Notes under the pieces: model-generated | What the model was told of the DNA's origin: nothing | What the model saw: only the letters and a program-made list of their open reading frames with translations | Databases searched by the model: none | In this document: positions 7,579 to 14,515 of the stretch, piece after piece | Layout of the letters: each line of letters begins with the position of its first letter | Numbering within the stretch: the first letter of the stretch is position 1 | Origin: Flavobacteriaceae bacterium | Lineage (GTDB): Bacteria > Bacteroidota > Bacteroidia > Flavobacteriales > Flavobacteriaceae | Direction of reading: 5' to 3' | Length of the DNA: 23,488 nucleotides | NCBI GenBank assembly: GCA_002729755.1 | Contig: PBYT01000019.1 | Coordinates: forward strand, 21,677-45,164 | Translations under genes and position numbers: made by a program

Positions 7579-7628
7579 ATTTTTTTGCTAAAAATCCTTC
7601 ATTTTTCTTCCTCATAAATTTTAATTAA

Positions 7629-8882
7629 ATGTCATATCTGTTTACATCAGAGTCTGTGAGTGAGGGTCATCCAGATAAAGTTGCTGATCAAATTAGTGAT
7701 GGGATTTTAGATAATTTTCTTGCATTCGATCCAAATAGTAGAGTTGCAATTGAAACTTTAGTCACTACAGGTCAAGTTATTTTATCTGGAGAAGTATCTA
7801 GCTCCGCTTATATAGATGTTCAAAATATTGCTAGAGATATCATTTCCTCAATAGGGTATAATAATACAGAATATAAATTTACAGGAGAGTCTTGTGCAGT
7901 TATGTCTATAATACATGAACAATCTGAAGATATTTCTAGAGGAGTAATTAATAACAAAAAAGAGGAGCAAGGAGCAGGAGACCAAGGAATTATGTTTGGA
8001 TATGCTTGTAATGAAACTGAAAATGCTATACCTCTTACTCTTGAAATATCAAACCAAATCCTAAAGGAACTTTCCTTTATGAGAAAGGAGAAAATATTAG
8101 ATTATTTAAGACCTGATTCAAAATCACAGGTAACTATTGAATATGATGAAGATGATAATCCAATTAATATTGACACAATTGTTATTTCCACTCAACATGA
8201 TGAATTTGACAAAGATGAAAATAAAATGTTATCTGTAATTAAAGATGATATTATAAATAAATTAATGCCTAGAGTAATAAATAAATTTCCGGATAGAATA
8301 AAAAAATTATTTAACAAAAAAATTAAATATTTTATTAACCCTACAGGTAAATTTGTTATTGGAGGACCGCATGGAGATACAGGTTTAACAGGTAGAAAAA
8401 TTATTATTGACACTTATGGAGGAAGAGGAGCTCATGGAGGTGGGTCATTTAGTGGAAAAGACCCGAGCAAGGTTGATAGAAGTGCAGCATATGCTGCAAG
8501 ACATATATCAAAGAATCTTGTAAAGGCTGGTGTTTCAGATGAAATTTTACTTCAACTTGGATATGCGATTGGAGTTTCAAAGCCGGTATCCTTTCATGTT
8601 AATACATGTGGTAAGTCAAATTTAAAAATTTCAGATAGTAGATTATCTAAAATTATTAATGATATATTTGATTTAAGACCATTTGAAATAGAATCTAGAT
8701 TTAAACTAAGAGATCCAATATATTCTGAAACTTCTTCATATGGACACATGGGTAGAAAATGTATAAAAAAAACTAAATCTTTTAATTCAATATATTCTGA
8801 TACAAAGAATATTGAAGTTGAGTTATTTCCATGGGAAAAACTTGACTATATAGAACAAATAACAAAATCTTTAAAATTATGA
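7629..8882 (+). CDS. metK: S-adenosylmethionine synthetase
   Basis: Condenses ATP and methionine to SAM, releasing PPi and Pi. The 417 residues show the N-terminal TSESVSEGHPDKVADQISDG (ATP and metal site), GEVSSSAYID, the flexible-loop region ending in GAGDQGIMFGYA, GGPHGDTGLTGRKIIIDTYG, the GGGSFSGKDPSKVDRSAAYA loop, and a C-terminal domain ending in an acidic/basic tail. At 417 residues it is slightly longer than the roughly 385-residue E. coli enzyme, as is usual in Bacteroidota. The gene follows a SAM-II-type riboswitch, so the enzyme's product probably represses its own synthesis. Its TGA overlaps the ATG of the metY remnant in an ATGA arrangement. Confidence 0.97.
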   Translation: MSYLFTSESVSEGHPDKVADQISDGILDNFLAFDPNSRVAIETLVTTGQVILSGEVSSSAYIDVQNIARDIISSIGYNNTEYKFTGESCAVMSIIHEQSEDISRGVINNKKEEQGAGDQGIMFGYACNETENAIPLTLEISNQILKELSFMRKEKILDYLRPDSKSQVTIEYDEDDNPINIDTIVISTQHDEFDKDENKMLSVIKDDIINKLMPRVINKFPDRIKKLFNKKIKYFINPTGKFVIGGPHGDTGLTGRKIIIDTYGGRGAHGGGSFSGKDPSKVDRSAAYAARHISKNLVKAGVSDEILLQLGYAIGVSKPVSFHVNTCGKSNLKISDSRLSKIINDIFDLRPFEIESRFKLRDPIYSETSSYGHMGRKCIKKTKSFNSIYSDTKNIEVELFPWEKLDYIEQITKSLKL

Positions 8883-8989
8883 ATCAAAATGATCAAACAA
8901 AAGCGCTTCATGTAGGACATGAAACAAAAAATACTCAAGGCCCTGAAGATTTAATTAATGATTTAGCTGAAAGTATGAAGAGAGTTTAA
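8879..8989 (+). pseudogene. metY: Internally deleted remnant of metY (O-acetylhomoserine sulfhydrylase)
   Basis: A 36-codon in-frame ORF fills the gap between metK and metX. Its N-terminal part, TKALHVGHETKNTQ, resembles the start of MetY (T-x-A-L-H-x-G-H-[ED]-x-x-x-T-x-G, normally followed by TRAVPIYQTTSY). The C-terminal part, GPEDLINDLAESM, resembles the extreme C-terminus of the same protein (G-x-E-x-x-E-D-L-I-x-D-L). A full MetY is about 420-430 residues, so roughly 390 central codons, including the whole PLP domain, appear to be missing. The Gly-coding GGC at the join could belong to either side. The start still overlaps the metK stop (ATGA), and the stop lies 3 nt before the metX ATG, so the operon spacing is intact. 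The fragment cannot be catalytic. The family assignment rests on two short stretches. Confidence 0.7.
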
Positions 8990-8992
8990 TAG

Positions 8993-9964
8993 ATGAACCA
9001 ACTTCATGAAATAAATATTGTAGATTTTTTAGCTGACTCTGGAGAAATTATACCTTCTATCAATTTGAGTTATCAATTGTTTGGTAAAAAACTTGGGGAT
9101 GCACCAATCATACTAGTTAATCATGCTCTTACTGGTAACTCAAATTTGACTGGTAAAAATGGATGGTGGAAAGAAGTGATAGGAGATAACAAAGCTATAA
9201 ATACAAAAAAATTCTCTGTCATTTCATTTAATATCCCTGGGAATGGATTTTGTTCAAATGACTTCTATACTCCAAATAAATTTCATCTAGGTGATATAGC
9301 TAATCTATTTATTTTGGCACTAGAAAAGCTTAAAATAAAAAAACTTCATTCGATTATAGGAGGTTCTATAGGAGGTTGTTTAACATGGGAAATAGCTGCT
9401 AAGAGACCTAGTTTGGCAAAATTTATTATTCCAGTTGCAGCTGATTGGAAAGCTAATGATTGGTTGATTGCAAATACATATCTTCAAGATAGAATTTTAA
9501 ATAATTCAAATAATCCAGTTCAAGATGCTAGAATACATGCAATCACTTTTTATAGAAGCCCAAAATCAATAAATCTAAGATTTGAGAGGTCATTTAATGA
9601 TTCAAAAGGAATTTATAATATAGAAAGCTGGTTAGAGCATCATGGAAGAAAGTTAAATGAGAGGTTTAGTTTAAATTCTTACAAAATGATGAATCAGCTT
9701 TTAAGATCTACTGATATCACTAGAGGAGGAGAAGACTTTATAGAGATTGCTTCTAAAATAAATTCTGAAATTCATTTAATTTGTGTGGATTCAGATTTAT
9801 TTTTTCTTCCAGATGATGATGTGAAAACATTAAATTCATTGTCAAAATCTAAAAAAGATGTCTTTTCTCATGAAATAAATTCTATCCATGGACATGATGC
9901 TTTTTTAATAGAAACAAAACAAATTTCCAATATCTTTACTAAAATATTTAAAAGAAAAAAATAA
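8993..9964 (+). CDS. metX: Homoserine O-acetyltransferase (MetX), alpha/beta hydrolase fold
   Basis: Activates homoserine with acetyl-CoA for methionine synthesis. The 323 residues carry the MetX/alpha-beta hydrolase pattern: the oxyanion segment NHALTGNS near residue 43, the nucleophile elbow GGSIGG with Ser125, the Asp of the triad in VDSDLFF (Asp266 or Asp268), and the catalytic His in HGHDAF (about His301). The linear order and the IPVAADWKANDWL segment fit acyl-homoserine transferases rather than generic hydrolases. Its product, O-acetylhomoserine, would be the substrate of MetY, whose gene just upstream is reduced to a remnant, so another sulfhydrylase or cystathionine synthase must use it. 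It is co-transcribed with metK, probably under SAM control. Confidence 0.9.
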   Translation: MNQLHEINIVDFLADSGEIIPSINLSYQLFGKKLGDAPIILVNHALTGNSNLTGKNGWWKEVIGDNKAINTKKFSVISFNIPGNGFCSNDFYTPNKFHLGDIANLFILALEKLKIKKLHSIIGGSIGGCLTWEIAAKRPSLAKFIIPVAADWKANDWLIANTYLQDRILNNSNNPVQDARIHAITFYRSPKSINLRFERSFNDSKGIYNIESWLEHHGRKLNERFSLNSYKMMNQLLRSTDITRGGEDFIEIASKINSEIHLICVDSDLFFLPDDDVKTLNSLSKSKKDVFSHEINSIHGHDAFLIETKQISNIFTKIFKRKK

Positions 9965-9968
9965 TTAT

Positions 9969-10400
9969 ATGAAGATTAATTTAGAAAGAATTAATGATAA
10001 ATATCTTTTTGAGCTGACAAATAAAAACGGCCATAAAGTTTTACTTGATAGGAAATACTCTGAAGACTATAATGTCAAGGGATCTAGTCCAATGGAATTA
10101 TTGCTAATGGGTGTTGCGGGTTGTAGTAGTATAGATATTATATCTATTCTAGAAAAACAAAAATTACAAGCCAAATCATATAAAATGGAAGTATTTGGTG
10201 ATAGAGAATCAGAACCAGGATCACCTTTCTCAAAGATACATGTAGAACTACATATTGAAGGAGATATTCCTCCAGATAGAATTATTAGAGCTGCACATTT
10301 AAGTTTCGATAAATATTGTTCAGTTTCAAAAAATCTTGAAAAAACAAGTGAAATAGCTCATTCAATAATATTGAATGGAAAAAAAATAAAAATAGCCTAG
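9969..10400 (+). CDS. OsmC/Ohr-family protein
   Basis: The 143 residues have the OsmC fold. An N-terminal strand pair is followed by SSPMELLLMGVAGCSSIDI with Cys52 at the start of the central helix, and the second conserved Cys (Cys117) in SFDKYCSVSKNL. Two such cysteines form the thiol-peroxidase centre in OsmC and Ohr proteins. This member resembles the YhfA-like subgroup more than true Ohr, so peroxide substrates are uncertain. It begins 4 nt after metX, and its place at the end of a methionine operon suggests a link to sulfur or thiol metabolism (inference). No terminator is visible after it; the promoter of the next operon starts about 20 nt downstream. Confidence 0.85.
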   Translation: MKINLERINDKYLFELTNKNGHKVLLDRKYSEDYNVKGSSPMELLLMGVAGCSSIDIISILEKQKLQAKSYKMEVFGDRESEPGSPFSKIHVELHIEGDIPPDRIIRAAHLSFDKYCSVSKNLEKTSEIAHSIILNGKKIKIA

Positions 10401-10421
10401 ACTAAATAATCTAATAAAAAA

Positions 10422-10452
10422 TTTGTTTTTATAGATTGCTGTCATACTTTTG
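10422..10452 (+). promoter_or_regulatory. Promoter of the aromatic amino acid operon
   Basis: TTTG (10422-10425) and TACTTTTG (10445-10452), a perfect TAnnTTTG -7 box, are spaced by 19 nt. The predicted transcription start is near 10456-10460, at or within a few bases of the ATG of the leader peptide at 10460. This is the best promoter match in the window. Confidence 0.7.
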
Positions 10453-10459
10453 TTCTGCT

Positions 10460-10531
10460 ATGAAATACATATTTAATTTTTATTATTTCAATTATAGATA
10501 TTACTTCTCATTATTTGGGACAGGATATTAG
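10460..10531 (+). CDS. Phe/Tyr-rich leader peptide of the pheA operon attenuator
   Basis: A 23-codon ORF (ATG to TAG) directly after the promoter encodes a peptide with 5 Phe and 7 Tyr, 12 aromatic residues in 23. They include the run FNFYYFNYRYYF at positions 5-16; the ORF ends in GTGY. It lies 26 nt before an intrinsic terminator that precedes pheA. This is the classical layout of an attenuation leader peptide whose ribosome senses charged tRNA-Phe and tRNA-Tyr, the two end products of the operon. The last sense codons (GGG ACA GGA, 10517-10525) overlap the candidate antiterminator strand. AT-rich DNA inflates Phe and Tyr codons in general, but the density, position and matching pathway make chance unlikely. 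Confidence 0.82.
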   Translation: MKYIFNFYYFNYRYYFSLFGTGY

Positions 10532-10557
10532 TATTATTATTTAACAAAAAGTATTAC

Positions 10558-10585
10558 AGTCCTGAAGTTTCAGGACTTTTTTTTT
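10558..10585 (+). terminator. Intrinsic terminator of the pheA attenuator
   Basis: Inverted repeat AGTCCTGAA (10558-10566) and TTCAGGACT (10569-10577), followed by a run of nine T (10577-10585). It lies after the Phe/Tyr leader peptide and only 2 nt before the pheA start codon, so it would stop transcription ahead of the operon. GGGAC (10517-10521) or CAGGA (10521-10525) in the leader ORF can pair with the left arm (GTCCT, 10559-10563, or TCCTG, 10560-10564), forming an antiterminator when a ribosome stalls on the aromatic codons. Confidence 0.85.
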
Positions 10586-10587
10586 AT

Positions 10588-11385
10588 ATGAAAGTAGGTA
10601 TACAAGGAGTAAAAGGTTCATACCATCATTTGGTTGCTCAGAATTATTTTGAGTCAATTGAACTTGTTGAATGTATGACATTTGATGAATTAACAAGATC
10701 ACTTGTTAATGAGAAATGTAATATCGCAGTTATGGCAATTGAAAATTCAATTGCTGGTTCAATTTTACCGAACTATGCTCTAATTGATGAAAACAATCTT
10801 TTTATTACCGGAGAGTGTAATTTTAACATCAACCATAATTTACTTTCATTACCTAATCAAGACATTAATGATATTAAAGAAGTACACTCACATCCAATGG
10901 CTTTACTTCAGTGTTCTAAGTTTTTCATTAAACACCCATCTATTAAACTTATTGAGACTAATGATACCGCATTATTTGCAAAAAAGATTAGTGATAATAA
11001 ACTTGAAGGTCTAGGAGCTATAGCAAGTATTGAATCAGCCAAGATGTATGATTTAGAAGTCTTAAGTGAGTCTATTCAAACTATAAAAAATAATCTTACT
11101 CGATTTGTAATAGTTGAGAAGAATATTGTTGAAAAGAAACACTTTACAAAGGCATCTTTGAAATTTGTACTAGATCATAAAAGGGGAAGCCTTGCATCTG
11201 TTTTGAATGTAATGAGTGATTGTAGTTTAAATTTAACAAAGATTCAGTCTATACCAATAATAAAAACTCCGGGGCAATATGCGTTTTTTGTTGATATTAC
11301 TTTTGATAAATCAGATTATTATAATAAAGCTATTTCAATTATTAAGATAATGGCTCAGGAATTTAAAATTTTAGGTGAATATTAA
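10588..11385 (+). CDS. pheA: Prephenate dehydratase with ACT regulatory domain
   Basis: Converts prephenate to phenylpyruvate, the committed step to phenylalanine. The 265 residues contain the periplasmic-binding-like catalytic domain (MAIENSIAGSI near residue 50) with the catalytic T-R-F motif at 171-173 (NNLTRFVIV). A C-terminal ACT domain spans about 190-260, with HKRGSLASVL and KIQSIP in place of the usual E-S-R-P element, and would bind Phe for feedback inhibition. There is no chorismate mutase domain; that activity is fused to the DAHP synthase two genes downstream. The start codon lies directly after the attenuator T-run. It is the first structural gene of the operon. Confidence 0.95.
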   Translation: MKVGIQGVKGSYHHLVAQNYFESIELVECMTFDELTRSLVNEKCNIAVMAIENSIAGSILPNYALIDENNLFITGECNFNINHNLLSLPNQDINDIKEVHSHPMALLQCSKFFIKHPSIKLIETNDTALFAKKISDNKLEGLGAIASIESAKMYDLEVLSESIQTIKNNLTRFVIVEKNIVEKKHFTKASLKFVLDHKRGSLASVLNVMSDCSLNLTKIQSIPIIKTPGQYAFFVDITFDKSDYYNKAISIIKIMAQEFKILGEY

Positions 11386-11394
11386 AAATAAGTA

Positions 11395-12243
11395 ATGAAT
11401 ATAGGTATAGTAGGATTAGGATTAATAGGAAGCTCACTAGCATTAAAATTAGCAGAGATATATAATGATATTAATATCTATGGAGAAGATATTAGCAAGT
11501 CTAATTTAAACTATGCAATTGAAAATACAATTATAGATAATAGACTTGAGGAAAAGCATTATTCTCAACTTAATATATTATTTCTAGCGATTCCTGTTGA
11601 TCAGATCTTAGATATTTCAGTTAATATATTGGATAAAACAAATAATAAAACATTAGTAGTAGATCTAGGTTCAACAAAAAAACCTATATGTGATTTAATA
11701 AAAGACAATATAAATAGAAGTAAGTTTTTAGCAGCTCATCCTATTGCTGGAACAGAATTTTCTGGACCTATTACTGCGGATAATAATCTTTTTAATAATA
11801 AGACTATAATTTTGTGTGAAACTGAAAAAACAGATGATAAATTATTAAAAATAGCAAAAGAATTATTTTTGAGTATGGAGATGCACATAAAAGAAATGAA
11901 TGCTGACGAACATGATAAACATATTGCGTATGTTTCACATTTATCACATATAACTTCTTTTATGCTTGGAAGGACAGTTATGGATAAAGAAAAAAATGAA
12001 GAAACAATTTATGACCTGGCAGGGAGTGGGTTTGAGTCTACTGTTAGATTAGGAAAAAGTTCACCTTCAATGTGGGCACCTATATTTCAACAAAATAAAA
12101 AAAACATTATTGAAGCTTTAGATGAATATATAAAAAATATAAAAAATTTTAAAGATCTAATTGAAACTGATAATTTATTAGAAATGTCAAAAGAAATGAA
12201 AGAGATTAATGCTATCAAAAATATTTTAAAAGGAATTAAATAA
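11395..12243 (+). CDS. tyrA: Prephenate dehydrogenase
   Basis: Oxidatively decarboxylates prephenate to 4-hydroxyphenylpyruvate, the tyrosine precursor. The 282 residues start with the Rossmann motif GIVGLGLIGSS. The acidic residue at the end of strand beta2 (IYGED, about Asp32) suggests NAD+ rather than NADP+ (inference). Substrate-site motifs include VVDLGSTK, AAHPIAGTE with His115, and the YVSHLSHITSF helix of the all-alpha C-terminal domain, followed by DLAGSGFESTVRLGKSSPSMW. No ACT domain is present. It lies 9 nt after pheA and 5 nt before the DAHP synthase gene. Confidence 0.95.
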   Translation: MNIGIVGLGLIGSSLALKLAEIYNDINIYGEDISKSNLNYAIENTIIDNRLEEKHYSQLNILFLAIPVDQILDISVNILDKTNNKTLVVDLGSTKKPICDLIKDNINRSKFLAAHPIAGTEFSGPITADNNLFNNKTIILCETEKTDDKLLKIAKELFLSMEMHIKEMNADEHDKHIAYVSHLSHITSFMLGRTVMDKEKNEETIYDLAGSGFESTVRLGKSSPSMWAPIFQQNKKNIIEALDEYIKNIKNFKDLIETDNLLEMSKEMKEINAIKNILKGIK

Positions 12244-12248
12244 TAGTT

Positions 12249-13337
12249 ATGGAAAATAAAAAAGAAATGAGAAATTGGCTTGATGAAATGAATTTAAGTC
12301 ATCCCTTTGTTATAGCAGGACCTTGTAGTGCTGAAACAGAGGATCAAGTAATGAAAATTGCAAATCAATTAAAGGATACAGATGTGACTGCTTATAGAGC
12401 AGGAATATGGAAGCCAAGAACTAGACCTGGAATGTTTGAAGGAGTTGGAGAGATTGGATTGAATTGGTTAGGGAGAGTAAAAAAAGAAACAGGATTATTA
12501 ACGACAACGGAAGTTGCAAATTCTGTTCATGTAGATTTAGCTTTAAAACATGATATAGATATCTTATGGATAGGAGCAAGATCAACAGTTAATCCATTTA
12601 TTGTTCAGGAAATAGCAAATGCATTAAAAGGAACTGATAAAATTGTACTAATAAAAAATCCTGTTAACCCAGATCTTTCACTTTGGCTTGGAGGTATTGA
12701 AAGGATATATACCTCAGATATAAAAAAGGTAGGCGTTATACATAGAGGTTTCTCAACATATGACAAATCTAATTATAGAAATAATCCTGAATGGCAAATT
12801 GCAGTTGAGCTTCAAAGTAATTTTCCTGATTTACCATTAATCTGTGATCCATCTCATATAGCTGGAAAAAGAGATTTGATTTTTGATTTAAGTCAAACAG
12901 CATTAGATTTAAATTATGATGGACTTATGATTGAATCTCATTGTGATCCTGATAATGCATGGAGTGATGCAGCTCAACAAGTTACTCCAGATAGATTAAT
13001 TGAAATAATGAAAGATCTCGTTGTAAGAGATAAAACTTCCCTTAAAGATGATTTTCAAAATGAGTTGAATAAGTTGAGATCTCAAATAGATATTGCAGAT
13101 CAAAATTTGCTAAATACTCTTGGTAGTAGAATGGAGGTCGCAAAAAAAATAGGAATTTTGAAATCCGATAATAATGTCGCTATTTTACAAAATAAAAGAT
13201 GGAATGAAATATTAGGGAAAATGATTTTAGATGGAGAAACTCATGGCCTTAGTGAAGAATTTATTTTAAGAATATTCAAAGCAGTCCACCAAGAGTCAAT
13301 TAATAATCAAGAAAGAATATTAAAGAAAAATAAATAA
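12249..13337 (+). CDS. aroF: Bifunctional 3-deoxy-7-phosphoheptulonate synthase / chorismate mutase
   Basis: Catalyses the first shikimate step (PEP plus erythrose-4-phosphate) and, in a second domain, chorismate to prephenate. Residues 1 to about 260 are a type I-beta DAHP synthase barrel: AGPCSAET with metal-binding Cys26, YRAGIWKPRTRPG, TTEVANSVHV, the WIGARSTVNPF strand, HRGFSTYDK, and CDPSHIAGKR. Residues from about 270 to 358 are an AroQ-type chorismate mutase helical domain (LRSQIDIADQNLLNTLGSRM, VAKKIGILKS). This fusion order is known from Bacteroidota such as Porphyromonas and Prevotella, where prephenate inhibits the synthase through the mutase domain. It lies between tyrA and the aminotransferase gene, and its TAA overlaps the next ATG by one base (TAATG). 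Confidence 0.94.
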   Translation: MENKKEMRNWLDEMNLSHPFVIAGPCSAETEDQVMKIANQLKDTDVTAYRAGIWKPRTRPGMFEGVGEIGLNWLGRVKKETGLLTTTEVANSVHVDLALKHDIDILWIGARSTVNPFIVQEIANALKGTDKIVLIKNPVNPDLSLWLGGIERIYTSDIKKVGVIHRGFSTYDKSNYRNNPEWQIAVELQSNFPDLPLICDPSHIAGKRDLIFDLSQTALDLNYDGLMIESHCDPDNAWSDAAQQVTPDRLIEIMKDLVVRDKTSLKDDFQNELNKLRSQIDIADQNLLNTLGSRMEVAKKIGILKSDNNVAILQNKRWNEILGKMILDGETHGLSEEFILRIFKAVHQESINNQERILKKNK

Positions 13338-14515
13338 TGTTATCAGATAAAATTAATTCATTACCTATATCTCAGACTGTAGGAATGACGGCAAAAGCTC
13401 ATGATCTTAAAAATAAGGGAGTTGATGTTATAACATTAAGTGCAGGAGAGCCAGATTTTAATATTCCAGATTATATTAAAGATGCTGCAATCGATGCTAT
13501 AAATAATAATTTTCATAAATATTCACCTGTTGATGGCTTTTTAGAATTAAAAAAAGCTATATCTACAAAATTTAAGAGAGATAATAACTTAGACTATAAT
13601 GTTGATCAGATAGTTGTTTCAACCGGAGCAAAACAATCTATAGTAAACGCTATTATGTCATTAATAAACCCTGGAGATGAGGTTATAATTCCAACACCTT
13701 ATTGGGTTAGCTATAGCGCAATGGTAACTTTGGCTGAGGGAGTATCAGTTTTTGTAAACCCAAAAGATTCAAGTCATAAGATTACTGCTAATCAGTTAGA
13801 ATCTGCAATTACTGATAGAACTAAAATGTTAATGTTGAACTCTCCAAATAATCCAAGTGGTTCGGTATTCTCTAATGATGAGTACTTGGAATTTTCGAAA
13901 GTTTTAGAAAAATATCCAAATATTATAATTATATCTGATGAAATATATGAGCACATTAATTATGATTTTAAAACTCCAAGCTTTGCATGTATGCCTGGAA
14001 TGTATGATAGAACCATCACTGTTAATGGTGTTTCTAAGGCTTTTGCAATGACAGGTTGGAGGATAGGTTATTTAGCAGCATCAAAAAAAATTGCCAAAGC
14101 TTGTAATAAAATGCAAGGTCAAATAACTAGTGGAGCTAACTGTATTGCTCAACAAGCTGCAATTAAAGCTCTTATTGAACCACCTTCAAAAATTAAATAT
14201 ATGGTAGAGGAGTTTAAGGTAAGAAGAGATCTAATAATAAAATTACTTAATCAAATTGAAGGATTTAAATTGGATGATCCTCCATCTGGTGCTTTTTATA
14301 TTTTTCCAGATATTTCATCATATTTTGGGAAGGAGATAAAGGGAAAGATGATTGAAAATTCATCAGATCTTGCAATGTTACTTCTTGAAGTAGCTCATGT
14401 AGCAACTGTCCCAGGAGATGCGTTTGGATCTCCAAACTGTTTAAGAATTTCATATGCAGCTTCAAGAGAAAATATTAAAGATGCTGTTGAAAGGATAAAA
14501 TCACTTTTAACTTGA
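13337..14515 (+). CDS. aspC: Aspartate-type class I aminotransferase
   Basis: PLP-dependent fold-type I enzyme of 392 residues. Visible motifs: LSAGEPDFNIP at the N-terminus, VSTGAKQSI, TPYWVSY, NSPNNPSG near 169-175, ISDEIYEHINYD, and the Schiff-base Lys234 in NGVSKAFAMTGWRIGY, with the substrate-carboxylate Arg toward the C-terminus (NCLRISYA). It belongs to the I-gamma aspartate/prephenate aminotransferase branch. Its position after pheA, tyrA and DAHP synthase-CM suggests it makes Phe and Tyr from the keto acids, in addition to or instead of aspartate (inference from context). The start overlaps the preceding stop and the end overlaps rsmG by 4 nt. Confidence 0.93.
   Translation: MLSDKINSLPISQTVGMTAKAHDLKNKGVDVITLSAGEPDFNIPDYIKDAAIDAINNNFHKYSPVDGFLELKKAISTKFKRDNNLDYNVDQIVVSTGAKQSIVNAIMSLINPGDEVIIPTPYWVSYSAMVTLAEGVSVFVNPKDSSHKITANQLESAITDRTKMLMLNSPNNPSGSVFSNDEYLEFSKVLEKYPNIIIISDEIYEHINYDFKTPSFACMPGMYDRTITVNGVSKAFAMTGWRIGYLAASKKIAKACNKMQGQITSGANCIAQQAAIKALIEPPSKIKYMVEEFKVRRDLIIKLLNQIEGFKLDDPPSGAFYIFPDISSYFGKEIKGKMIENSSDLAMLLLEVAHVATVPGDAFGSPNCLRISYAASRENIKDAVERIKSLLT

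Noticed and set aside
7343..7615. Minus-strand ORF of 90 codons overlapping the deoxynucleoside kinase start and the metK leader
   Set aside because: It is a frame-shifted shadow of the kinase N-terminus extended through the AT-rich leader. Its peptide has no recognisable family, and the region is better explained by the metK promoter and riboswitch on the other strand.
10401..10421. Terminator for the metK-metX-OsmC operon
   Set aside because: Only a 4-bp TAGA/TCTA pairing followed by A-rich sequence is visible, so it is not a credible hairpin with a T-run.
10784..11014. Plus-strand ORF inside pheA
   Set aside because: It is an alternate frame within a well-conserved prephenate dehydratase, with no independent start signal or homology.
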